A DNA stretch of 50,340 nt from an uncultured Tidjanibacter sp. (GTDB lineage: Bacteria; Bacteroidota; Bacteroidia; Bacteroidales; Rikenellaceae): the NCBI GenBank assembly GCA_944326085.1, contig CALVCL010000008.1:1-50340 (forward strand). Direction: 5' to 3'. The notes below the pieces were generated by a model. That model saw only the letters and a program-made list of their open reading frames with translations, had not been told where the DNA came from and searched no databases. A program made the position numbers and the translations under genes. Positions 1-6,965 of the stretch are shown piece by piece; position 1 is the stretch's first letter; every line of letters begins with the position of its first letter.

Positions 1-37
1 TTGCGGCAATACTCACAAACCTCTGTAAAGGTAATGA

Positions 38-135
38 ATTTTGTCCAAACAAATCCCGATTTCTCCTCCAAAAATTGCATTTTGTCCAAACAAACCGCGC
101 CATCTGAGGCGGTCAAACACTGTTGTCCAAACAAA
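38..135. repeat. Three 13-bp direct repeats with an exact 41-bp period
   Basis: TTGTCCAAACAAA occurs at 41-53, 82-94 and 123-135. The starts are exactly 41 bp apart, and the two 28-bp intervals between copies are unrelated to each other. The first two copies extend to 16 bp (ATTTTGTCCAAACAAA). Each unit contains the inverted pair TTTGT-CCAA-ACAAA (ending G in the third copy), so each could bind a dimeric protein. A period of 41 bp is about four helical turns, which would put all copies on one DNA face. The third copy also forms the T-rich tail of the DUF2795 terminator on the minus strand. It could be an operator cluster or a set of transposase or recombinase binding sites. The repeats are seen directly; the function is unknown. 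Confidence 0.85.
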
Positions 136-174
136 TTAAATCCCCGCTAATCTATCTGATTAACAGGGATTTAA
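136..174 (-). terminator. Rho-independent terminator after the DUF2795 gene
   Basis: Arms at 136-152 and 158-174 pair over 17 bp with a 5-nt loop. On the minus-strand RNA the two imperfect positions become G-U pairs, whereas on the plus strand they are C-A mismatches, so the hairpin serves minus-strand transcription. It is followed by a T-rich tail (TTTGTTTGG) that belongs to the adjacent 13-bp repeat. It lies 25 bp past the DUF2795 stop codon. Confidence 0.8.
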
Positions 175-199
175 CGATTATTTCGCGCTTAAAAACGCA

Positions 200-421
200 T
201 TAATATTCTTCCTCGTTGAAGAAGAAGTCGTCTTTGCTGGGGTAGTCGGGCCATATATCCTCGATGCTTTCGTATATGTCGCCTTCGTCCTCTATTTCGT
301 TAAGGTTCTCTATGACTTCCAATGGAGCGCCTGAACGTACGGCATAGTCTATTAATTCGTCTTTAGTGGCAGGCCACGGAGCATCCTCAAGTTTGGATGC
401 AAGCTCTAATGTCCAATACAT
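200..421 (-). CDS. DUF2795 domain-containing small protein
   Basis: This 73-residue acidic protein begins MYWTLELASKLEDAPWPATK and ends in a run of acidic and aromatic residues. The text matches the DUF2795 family, which is short and very well conserved in Bacteroidota; no biochemical function is established that I can name. The whole length is one domain without signal peptide or membrane segment, so it is expected in the cytoplasm. It starts at ATG (419-421). It lies 165 bp downstream of the adenosyltransferase gene on the same strand and has its own strong terminator. A weak -7-like box (TATATTCG on the minus strand, 464-471) could give a separate transcript. Confidence 0.85.
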   Translation of the reverse strand: MYWTLELASKLEDAPWPATKDELIDYAVRSGAPLEVIENLNEIEDEGDIYESIEDIWPDYPSKDDFFFNEEEY

Positions 422-586
422 AGTAGGTCTGTATTTAAGTTGTCATCTTTAAATTCAGGAATGCGAATATATGGAAAAATTTCTGACATGCAACCATCTT
501 TATATTACATAAACAATAAATTTCCATTCACTCAACATGTACCTTGAACGTAGATTGATGGTAGCTTATTGTTAATCCGAGATTGT

Positions 587-1135
587 TTATTGCTCCCATA
601 GCGTTTCACGTATATTAAGTATACTTGTCAGCCGACGCCCCAAGACATAAAGGTAGTCGGACAATCGGTTCAAGTACATTAATGCGTTTGGTGACAATTC
701 ATGTTCGGAGGCAGCCAAATCTGCACGTCGCTCAGCGCGCCGGCATATGGTGCGACATATATGTGCCTGTGACACAATGGTGTGACCTCCAGGTATGGTA
801 AATTTCTCGATAGGATGGAGTAGGGCACTTATTTCGTCAATTCTTGTTTCAAGTGCAGAAATTGCAGGTGCTGTGGTATCCTTGACTTTGTCGTTGCCAT
901 CTTTGCCTATTGCCATCAAGGCTTCTACGCTCATTAAAATGCGAAGTATTTCAATGAGATCGGTATCAAATTCGGTTATGCCATGAAGGGTAAGCATGTC
1001 GCGCAACATGGCTACATGTGCCGATAATTCGTCTACAGTGCCATATGCCTCAACTCGTAAGTCGTATTTTGGAACTCGTTCGCCGCCAATCAGAGAAGTG
1101 TGGCCCTGGTCGCCTCCTTTTGTGTATATCTTCAT
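587..1135 (-). CDS. Cob(I)yrinic acid a,c-diamide adenosyltransferase, PduO type
   Basis: The 182-residue protein transfers the 5'-deoxyadenosyl group of ATP to cob(I)alamin, making adenosylcobalamin for B12-dependent mutases and isomerases; it acts in the cytoplasm. Family marks visible are the N-terminal ATP loop (TKGGDQGHTSLIGGERVPK, residues 4-22), the helix with ICRRAERRADLA near residue 130, and NRLSDYLYVLGRR near the C-terminus. Length is typical of PduO/MMAB enzymes. The start ATG (1133-1135) lies 4 bp after the stop of the preceding gene, so the two are probably cotranscribed with the flavoprotein gene upstream. No cobalamin riboswitch or other B12 gene is visible, which suggests salvage of imported corrinoid (inference). 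Confidence 0.93.
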   Translation of the reverse strand: MKIYTKGGDQGHTSLIGGERVPKYDLRVEAYGTVDELSAHVAMLRDMLTLHGITEFDTDLIEILRILMSVEALMAIGKDGNDKVKDTTAPAISALETRIDEISALLHPIEKFTIPGGHTIVSQAHICRTICRRAERRADLAASEHELSPNALMYLNRLSDYLYVLGRRLTSILNIRETLWEQ

Positions 1136-1139
1136 CTTG

Positions 1140-1640
1140 TTATAATTTTATGTGCTCTTTATTTAGACGGTCATCATGAAAAAGCAGAATAACACTGCGC
1201 AGGTCTATGCTCATGCCGTCATGATTTTTGACCGCTTGCATACATGCCTGGTAATATGACTTGTTGCGGCGCGGCATGACAAAACAAGTAATGTATACAT
1301 TGTTGTCGTTGATAGCATATTGCATGTTTGTATGAATTACGAGGCATTGTTTGTTGCCGTAATTGGCAGTGGTTATTAAATGACCGTTCAACATGCAGCT
1401 ATCGCAACCTGTGTCATTGAAAATGGCTTGTATAATACGGGCTCCGTCTCTGTCGCATTTGGCGTTTAGCAGGGCATCATATACCACGCCGCAGGCGGGA
1501 AGCGTGTGGCGTTTCATATATATGGTGCGTACTATTCGGTAGGCGAATGGCGAATGCACGCCGTGACCGCGAAAATGTCGTATGCGACATCCTGCGGCTG
1601 CCTTGGCAGCTGTACGGAAAAGACGTTCCTTAATCTTCAT
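1140..1640 (-). CDS. Shortened class I methyltransferase-like protein
   Basis: The 166-residue protein begins with a basic segment and then GHGVHSPFAYRIVRTIY (about residues 25-41), the N-terminal signature of a Bacteroidota O-methyltransferase-like family of about 240-260 residues. Its C-terminus (SIDLRSVILLFHDDRLNKEH) resembles the end of the same family. The glycine-rich SAM-binding motif expected between them is absent, so the core appears to have lost some 80 residues, yet the frame is intact. It may no longer bind SAM and could be a relic or a repurposed protein. Its ATG overlaps the stop of the BaiN-type gene by 11 bp, so translation is probably coupled. Family assignment rests on the two end signatures only. 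Confidence 0.6.
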   Translation of the reverse strand: MKIKERLFRTAAKAAAGCRIRHFRGHGVHSPFAYRIVRTIYMKRHTLPACGVVYDALLNAKCDRDGARIIQAIFNDTGCDSCMLNGHLITTANYGNKQCLVIHTNMQYAINDNNVYITCFVMPRRNKSYYQACMQAVKNHDGMSIDLRSVILLFHDDRLNKEHIKL

Positions 1641-2886
1641 GTTTTAAATGTCCTGCCAGTCGACCCGTAGAAAAGGCTATCTGCAGGTTGTATCCGCCGG
1701 TGTTGGCATCAAGGTCCAGTACTTCTCCTGCGAAATAAAGGCCTTTGATGAGTTTGGATTCGAGTGTGTTGGGATTAACTTCGTGTACGTCGACTCCGCC
1801 GGCCGTAACTATGGCTTCTTCAAAAGGCCTGTAGCCGCTTATTGGAATGCGGATATCCTTGAGTGCTTTGATTAGACGTTCTGGAATGTCTTCACCTGCC
1901 TGGCGGAGCAGACGTTTCGGATGACTGCCCATTGTTTTGGCAATGATTGGTATCAATTGACGCGGCGCGAGTTTGCGTAACAGATCGGACATTACGTTGT
2001 TGCCATTCAGCACTTCCATTTCACGTTGAATGCGGGCCATAAGGGTAGTGTAGTCAAGTGCTGGTTTAAGGTCGATGGATAATTCCACTATGCGGTCTTC
2101 TATGAGCGCATCTACGGCTTTGCGACTCATGCGCAGGATTACAGCTCCTTCTACACCTCGTATCGAGAATGACATTTCGCCGAACTCTTCGGCAACAGAC
2201 TCTCCGTCAACCAGCAATCTTACGGCAACGTTGCGAAGCTGCAGACCGCTTAAAATGTTTTTTTCTTCGAGTTGTGTTTCGAGCGGCACGAGCGACGGAC
2301 GTATCGGTTCGATGTTGTGGCCTAGCTTATGGGCAAGAGCATAACCGTCGCCTGTTGAGCCGGTGGCAGGATATGATGCTCCGCCGGTGCATATTATTAT
2401 GGCAGGTGCCTCGACTTTGCGAACGAAACCGCGTTTTGTTCTGTAATTTACACCGCGTATCTTATTGCCGAGCAGCAATATTTCTTCCACCCGAGACTGA
2501 CACGAGATTTCAACCTCTTCGTCACGGCACCAGTCAACCAGCGCATCGGCTATATCCCAAGCCTTGCTGCTGGCAGGAAAAACTCTGCCGCCGCGTTCTG
2601 TGACCAGTTTGACGCCGCGCTTTTCGAAAAAGCGTACGAGAGCCTTATTGCCGAATGAGTTGTAGGCCGGTATGAAAAAGTCGCGGTTGACCTGTACCTT
2701 TTCGAGAAATTCTTCGGCAGGTTTTATGTTTGTGAGGTTACACCGGCCTTTGCCGGTTATGCGTATCTTGCGTGCCGGCTTTTCCATTTTTTCGAGCAAC
2801 AGCACACGGCGTCCTTCGGATGCAGCCGTCCCAGCTGCCATAAGTCCTGCGGCTCCGCCGCCTATGACTATGAGGTCGTATTCCAT
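1630..2886 (-). CDS. BaiN/YhiN (HI0933)-type NAD(P)/FAD-dependent flavoprotein
   Basis: The 418-residue protein has an N-terminal Rossmann dinucleotide motif (VIGGGAAGLMAAGTAA), then KPARKIRITGKGRCNLTN, a hallmark of the HI0933/YhiN family, and near the end TAGGVDVHEVNP plus GLYFAGEVLDLDANTGGYNLQ, the second FAD-binding stretch. Some homologues (BaiN) reduce secondary bile acid intermediates, but most have no known substrate, so only flavoprotein oxidoreductase is supported. I place the start at ATG 2884-2886. A TTG at 2899-2901 is in frame but lies only a few bases from the predicted transcription start below the TATCTTTG box (2913-2920), and family N-termini begin just before the Rossmann strand. 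It heads the minus-strand group with the two following genes. Confidence 0.9.
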   Translation of the reverse strand: MEYDLIVIGGGAAGLMAAGTAASEGRRVLLLEKMEKPARKIRITGKGRCNLTNIKPAEEFLEKVQVNRDFFIPAYNSFGNKALVRFFEKRGVKLVTERGGRVFPASSKAWDIADALVDWCRDEEVEISCQSRVEEILLLGNKIRGVNYRTKRGFVRKVEAPAIIICTGGASYPATGSTGDGYALAHKLGHNIEPIRPSLVPLETQLEEKNILSGLQLRNVAVRLLVDGESVAEEFGEMSFSIRGVEGAVILRMSRKAVDALIEDRIVELSIDLKPALDYTTLMARIQREMEVLNGNNVMSDLLRKLAPRQLIPIIAKTMGSHPKRLLRQAGEDIPERLIKALKDIRIPISGYRPFEEAIVTAGGVDVHEVNPNTLESKLIKGLYFAGEVLDLDANTGGYNLQIAFSTGRLAGHLKHED

Positions 2887-2912
2887 GCTTGGAGTCTTCA
2901 AATTTGGTTCTG

Positions 2913-2920
2913 CAAAGATA
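2913..2920 (-). promoter_or_regulatory. -7 box (TATCTTTG) for the flavoprotein gene group
   Basis: The minus strand reads TATCTTTG, matching the Bacteroidota -7 consensus TAnnTTTG, 27 bp before the ATG at 2886. It faces away from the nusB box. No clear -33 TTTG is seen. Confidence 0.6.
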
Positions 2921-2983
2921 ACTTCTTACAAACAAAAGTTAGTCCGTTTTCTGCTAATTATCATACCTGTGGGAAAAATGAAT

Positions 2984-2991
2984 TATCTTTG
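2984..2991 (+). promoter_or_regulatory. -7 box (TATCTTTG) for nusB-DUF1573
   Basis: TATCTTTG matches TAnnTTTG and lies 20 bp before the nusB ATG. Together with the minus-strand box at 2913-2920 it forms a divergent promoter region. Confidence 0.6.
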
Positions 2992-3011
2992 CAGCCAAAC
3001 ACAGCAAATAT

Positions 3012-3953
3012 ATGTTCAGTCGCAGGTTCTTAAGAATAAAAGTTATCAAGGCACTTTATGCCCATTACAAGTCGGGTAGTGAATCGATGCCGGCTTCGGA
3101 GAAAAACCTTATTGCCAGTATAGATAAGGCATATGACCTTTATTTTCAGATGTTGCGTCTCGTGGCCGATGTAAAGGCATACGCGGACGAACGTATCGAA
3201 TTGGGTCTCAAAAAGAAATTGCCTACCTATTCGGACCTGCATCCCAACCGTAATTTTGTCAACAATGCCGTAATTGCTCAGATTGAGGAGAGCGAAGCTC
3301 TTAATGTACGCCTTGAAAAACAGGGCTTGGGCTGGGGACGTTATCCAGAACTTGTCAAGCACCTATATACTCTTATGACAGAGAGCGAGTATTATAAAAA
3401 ATACATGCAGCTCACGGAAAACCGCTATACCACTGACAAATCTTTAGTGGAGGATTTTTATATCGAAACGGTACAGAATAATGACATGTTGTCCGATGCG
3501 GTTGAAGAACAGTCGATACTTTGGTGCGACGATATAGATTTTGCTCTGATAATGGTTGTACGTACTCTTGAAAATTGCCGAGAAAAGCAGGATGAACTGC
3601 CCCTCAGGCGTGAATACAAGAGCGAGGATGATTTAGCATTCACCAAGGAGCTTTTCCGTAAAACCATTGTCAATTTTACGGAATATCAGGAATATATAGA
3701 GAAGTTCACGACCAACTGGGATGTTGAGCGTATAGCGTTTCTCGACAATATAATTATTGCCTGCGCCATGGCCGAAATACTCTGTTTCGATTCGATACCC
3801 GTGAAGGTAACTCTTGACGAGTATATCGAAATCGCCAAGTATTACAGCACTCCTGCCAGCAGCCTGTTTATCAATGGTGTGTTGGACAAGATTGTGGAGG
3901 CACTTCGCAGCGAGGACCGCATACATAAAACAGGAAGGGGACTGCTCGAATAA
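3012..3953 (+). CDS. nusB: Transcription antitermination factor NusB
   Basis: The 313-residue protein is the long Bacteroidota form of NusB (about 130-150 residues in E. coli). It starts MFSRRFLRIKVIKALYAHY, the usual NusB beginning in this phylum; the classical all-helical NusB domain occupies the C-terminal part, with NWDVERIAFLDNIIIACAMAE and then SIPVKVTLDEYIEIAKYYS and FINGVLDKI, the most conserved stretch of the family. NusB with NusE (S10) binds boxA RNA and supports antitermination of rRNA operons. A TATCTTTG -7 box precedes it. Its stop overlaps the next ATG (TAATG), so the DUF1573 gene is translationally coupled. Confidence 0.95.
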   Translation: MFSRRFLRIKVIKALYAHYKSGSESMPASEKNLIASIDKAYDLYFQMLRLVADVKAYADERIELGLKKKLPTYSDLHPNRNFVNNAVIAQIEESEALNVRLEKQGLGWGRYPELVKHLYTLMTESEYYKKYMQLTENRYTTDKSLVEDFYIETVQNNDMLSDAVEEQSILWCDDIDFALIMVVRTLENCREKQDELPLRREYKSEDDLAFTKELFRKTIVNFTEYQEYIEKFTTNWDVERIAFLDNIIIACAMAEILCFDSIPVKVTLDEYIEIAKYYSTPASSLFINGVLDKIVEALRSEDRIHKTGRGLLE

Positions 3954-4381
3954 TGAAACCGTATATTTGGATGTTGCTGTCGTTGACGGCGGTGGGGGTA
4001 TTTATGTTGTCATGCCGTCAGAAACAGACGGCGGTGCGTTCTTCAGGGGGAATGGTATTCTGCGTAGCGGATACCGTTACTCTCGGAGAGTTGCCTGATA
4101 CGGTACATCTGGGGCGTATGCGCGAAGGTGAACGTATCGTTAAGGAATTCCGTGTACGCAATTCAGGAAGTGTCCCCATGGTAGTGGGCAAGGTCGATTC
4201 GGATTGCGGATGCATATTCTCCGAGTATGACAGGCAGCCTGTGGCTCCTGGAGAAGAAAAGATATTATCCGTGTCGTTCGATTCGGGCGGATACCGTGGT
4301 TATATTCTCAAAAAAGTGAACATTGTGACGACGCTTCGTCCGCAGCCACTGACATTTTACATGGATGCATACATTGAGTGA
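3953..4381 (+). CDS. DUF1573 lipoprotein
   Basis: The 142-residue protein has a short signal with hydrophobic core and lipobox ending LSC (Cys21), so it should be a lipoprotein. The rest is one DUF1573 domain: an immunoglobulin-like fold with the pattern VKEFRVRNSGSVPMVVGKVDSDCGC followed by a G/V-rich strand set (PGEEKILSVSFDSGG). The paired cysteines in DCGC are typical. Function of the family is not known. It directly follows nusB with overlapping stop/start codons, an arrangement that is common in Bacteroidales before yajC. Confidence 0.85.
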   Translation: MKPYIWMLLSLTAVGVFMLSCRQKQTAVRSSGGMVFCVADTVTLGELPDTVHLGRMREGERIVKEFRVRNSGSVPMVVGKVDSDCGCIFSEYDRQPVAPGEEKILSVSFDSGGYRGYILKKVNIVTTLRPQPLTFYMDAYIE

Positions 4382-4398
4382 TAAATTGTTGTGACTAA

Positions 4399-4428
4399 TT
4401 GCATGTTCGCGGAAAAGGGTTATATTTG
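4399..4428 (+). promoter_or_regulatory. Promoter of yajC
   Basis: TTG at 4399-4401, a 19-bp spacer and TATATTTG at 4421-4428 match the Bacteroidota -33/-7 arrangement. The yajC ATG follows 36 bp later. Confidence 0.7.
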
Positions 4429-4464
4429 CAAAACAATAACATTAAAATATATTAAATTACAGTA

Positions 4465-4785
4465 ATGAATTTGAGCATGATTTATTTGCAGCAGGCTGCG
4501 GCACAGCAGGGCGGTGGTTTGAGCTTCATCATTATGATGGTCCTCATTTTTGTTGTGATGTATTTCTTTATGATACGTCCTCAGCAAAAACGTCAGAAAG
4601 AGTTGAATAATTTCCGTAATTCTCTTGAGGTTGGCCAGAAGGTTATCACCGCAGGCGGTATCTACGGCAAGATAAAGGAAGTTAAGGATACTTATGTACT
4701 TATCGAGGTGGATAACAACGTACACATCCGCGTTGACAAAAGCATGATAATGAAGGACCCGACCGACCTTCCGCAGCAGAAATAA
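4465..4785 (+). CDS. yajC: Preprotein translocase subunit YajC
   Basis: The 106-residue protein has a short Gln/Ala-rich N-terminus, one membrane helix (about residues 20-38, FIIMMVLIFVVMYFFMI) and then the diagnostic IRPQQKRQKELNNFRNSL. The remaining cytosolic domain contains the conserved VGQKVITAGGIYGKI. YajC joins the SecDF-YajC subcomplex of the Sec translocon at the inner membrane. In related genomes nusB and yajC are also neighbours; here the stretch that follows is a terminator and the M23 peptidases. Confidence 0.95.
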   Translation: MNLSMIYLQQAAAQQGGGLSFIIMMVLIFVVMYFFMIRPQQKRQKELNNFRNSLEVGQKVITAGGIYGKIKEVKDTYVLIEVDNNVHIRVDKSMIMKDPTDLPQQK

Positions 4786-4805
4786 TAAAATATAATGAAA
4801 GAAGG

Positions 4806-4839
4806 GAAATGGGCCATACCGAACAGTATGGCCCATTTC
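4806..4839. terminator. Bidirectional terminator hairpin between yajC and the M23 gene
   Basis: A perfect 14-bp stem (4806-4819 with 4826-4839) with loop CGAACA separates two convergent genes. It is followed by ATTTT on the plus side and an A/T-rich tract on the minus side, so it can end both transcripts. Confidence 0.8.
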
Positions 4840-4860
4840 ATTTTGGTTGGTTGATGTGTG

Positions 4861-5817
4861 TCAGTCGAATGATTGCATGCCGCTGCGTGCAATATGTTTC
4901 AGCCGGTCGTATTGGGTAGCAGTCAATTCCATGAAGAAATAGTTGACAGGGTCTACCGGCTCTCCTTTGTAACGTACCTCGTAATGCAGATGAGGCACAA
5001 GCGATAGGCCCGAATTGCCGGAGAGGGCTATAATGTCACCGCGGCTGACACGCTGCCCCTGGCGTACGAGAAGTTTCTCTAGGTGATTGTAACGTGTTTC
5101 GTATCCGTTGCCATGATTAATTACCACAGTAAACCCTGTGGAGGATGGACGTCGGGCAGCTTCCTTGACCACGCCGTCGGCTGTTGCAAATATACGGGTC
5201 CCTTCAGGAACGGTAAAGTCCACCCCGTTATGTTGTGTAAGGCTCTTGTAGAACGGATGCATGCGCATTCCGAATGATGCTGTCAGCAGCGTGAGACCGT
5301 CGTTGATGACGGGCTGTATTGACGGTATGTTGTATTTTTTGTCGTTAAGAGTTTGTGTTGCCGCATGTATTCTGGAAAATGTGCTGTCGAGGACATGAAG
5401 TTGCTGCTCGAGTGATGCCGTATGCTTTTCGAGACGTTGACCAAGGCGTGTGTTGTCAAGAGCCATGAGGGTGGCGCGTCTTTCGCCTCGCATGGTGGTG
5501 TAGTCGTTGTCGTTGGGTTCCGCTTCGAACATGATTTCGAAAACATTGCTGTCGCGCCGTGCAACATTATCTAATACAGCCTCCACTTCATCAATACGGG
5601 CTGACAACCGCTCGTATTCGCGTGTCAGTCGTTCTGTGGATTTGCGTAGCGCATATTCCTCAGAAGTGTCGAACAGCATGGCGAATATGACATAATATAA
5701 TGTGCCGGCACCAAGAAGCACCAATAGGTTGATGCAAAGTTTAGAAAACAAGCGTTGCATCTTCGCTCTCTTGTTGTCAAGCGGCGGAAATATGTCGTTG
5801 TCCTTGTTTCGTGCCAT
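4861..5817 (-). CDS. M23 family metallopeptidase (murein endopeptidase), downstream copy
   Basis: The 318-residue protein has one N-terminal membrane helix (about residues 26-47), a helical, probably coiled-coil region (60-160) and a C-terminal LytM/M23 domain. Zinc ligands fit H196 and D200 (HNGVD) and H278 (HLH); H245 and H276 match the catalytic histidines, so it looks active. M23 enzymes cut peptide cross-links of peptidoglycan; the anchor places it in the periplasm on the inner membrane. It starts at ATG 5815-5817, 2 bp after the stop of a paralogue with the same architecture, so both are on one transcript. The coiled coil resembles the layout of regulators or partners of cell division (EnvC-like), but no partner is visible. 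Confidence 0.9.
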   Translation of the reverse strand: MARNKDNDIFPPLDNKRAKMQRLFSKLCINLLVLLGAGTLYYVIFAMLFDTSEEYALRKSTERLTREYERLSARIDEVEAVLDNVARRDSNVFEIMFEAEPNDNDYTTMRGERRATLMALDNTRLGQRLEKHTASLEQQLHVLDSTFSRIHAATQTLNDKKYNIPSIQPVINDGLTLLTASFGMRMHPFYKSLTQHNGVDFTVPEGTRIFATADGVVKEAARRPSSTGFTVVINHGNGYETRYNHLEKLLVRQGQRVSRGDIIALSGNSGLSLVPHLHYEVRYKGEPVDPVNYFFMELTATQYDRLKHIARSGMQSFD

Positions 5818-5819
5818 GG

Positions 5820-6797
5820 TTATTCCATTACTTCATAAGTGGTTTCACGTGCCGCCTGTATTATGTGCTCGAAATCTTCAGGACTCATGTCGCGACGGAA
5901 ATAGTTGACAGGATTGACGGTCCGTCCCCTGTAAATAACCTCGTAGTGCAGATGTGGGCCGGTGGAGCCTCCAGTGTTGCCTACACAGCCTATTTGTTCG
6001 CCGCGCAGTACCTGTTGACCTGGTTTGACGTCTATGCGTGACAGGTGGGCATAACGTGTTTTGTAGCCGAACCCGTGGTCGATGAGTATCTGTTGGCCAT
6101 ATCCTCTTCGGCGCAATCCTATGCTTGTGGACTCAACCACACCATTGGCCGTTGCATATACTGGGTCGCCTATGTCAGCAGGCATGTCGAGACCAGCATG
6201 CATGATGTAGCGTTTGTATATAGGGTGGAAGCGTCGTCCGTATGAACTGAGATTGTTGCGGAGGTTACGTCGGTCTATTGGCCATATGGCCGGCATTGCA
6301 GTGGCCATACGTTCTTTGTCTGATGCCAGCTTCTGAAGTTCATCAAGAGATAGCGATTGCAGGTAGAGGCTGCGTGTGGCCTGGTCGATAGATTTCCATG
6401 CCGATATTAGACGTTCGCTGTTGGGAGCATCCTTAAGGTCGTCATATACCGAATCGGGATACGGTGTGTAGATACCATCCACCGTCAGTGTGTCGGCTCC
6501 GAACAGAGGACGATAAACATATATGTCACGTTCGTGCATAGCCTCTATACGACGTTCTGCTTCCGATATGCGGTCGTCCAGCACCTCATATTTTTTTAGT
6601 ATGTCTTCGTTTTCGCGGGCCAGCCGTTTCATTTTCGGAGTATGGAAAACAAACGAAAATATCAGGTTTATGATACACACTACGATGATGACGAAGATAC
6701 CCTTGCGCATTAACCTATAAATGCGCAGACGAAGCGGTCTCTTTACCGCTTCGAATTTAAGGGTTTCATGATTAAACCTGTATTCCTTGTCTTTCAT
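5820..6797 (-). CDS. M23 family metallopeptidase (murein endopeptidase), upstream copy
   Basis: From ATG 6795-6797 the protein has 325 residues; an in-frame start 27 bp upstream is possible but the family begins near MKDKEYRFN. It has a basic N-terminus, one membrane helix (about 33-52), a helical stretch and a C-terminal M23 domain with H200, D204, H251, H282 and H284 in the expected positions. It should act on peptidoglycan from the inner membrane. It is the first gene of a tandem pair and is transcribed divergently from alaS, an arrangement also known in Bacteroides. The box TAACTTTG on the minus strand (6854-6861) is a good -7 element. Confidence 0.9.
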   Translation of the reverse strand: MKDKEYRFNHETLKFEAVKRPLRLRIYRLMRKGIFVIIVVCIINLIFSFVFHTPKMKRLARENEDILKKYEVLDDRISEAERRIEAMHERDIYVYRPLFGADTLTVDGIYTPYPDSVYDDLKDAPNSERLISAWKSIDQATRSLYLQSLSLDELQKLASDKERMATAMPAIWPIDRRNLRNNLSSYGRRFHPIYKRYIMHAGLDMPADIGDPVYATANGVVESTSIGLRRRGYGQQILIDHGFGYKTRYAHLSRIDVKPGQQVLRGEQIGCVGNTGGSTGPHLHYEVIYRGRTVNPVNYFRRDMSPEDFEHIIQAARETTYEVME

Positions 6798-6853
6798 CCG
6801 TGTGATGTGCAGTGTGTACCGCACATGTGGTAAATTAAATCAAACTTAATATA

Positions 6854-6861
6854 CAAAGTTA
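6854..6861 (-). promoter_or_regulatory. -7 box (TAACTTTG) for the M23 gene pair
   Basis: The minus strand reads TAACTTTG (TAnnTTTG), about 57 bp before the chosen ATG, with a TTG about 20 bp further upstream. I see no convincing box for alaS in the same intergenic region. Confidence 0.6.
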
Positions 6862-6965
6862 TAAGAATTTGCGTAATTTTACAACCCAAATTGCCTGTCT
6901 TTAGGGTGGGTATTGTAAAGCAAAAACATTCAAAAAATAGATAATATTTAGTCGTACAGCTGTTT

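Noticed and set aside
38..135. Possible CRISPR array from three regular repeats
   Set aside because: The repeat core is only 13 bp (usual repeats are above about 23 bp), there are just two intervals, and no cas gene is visible.
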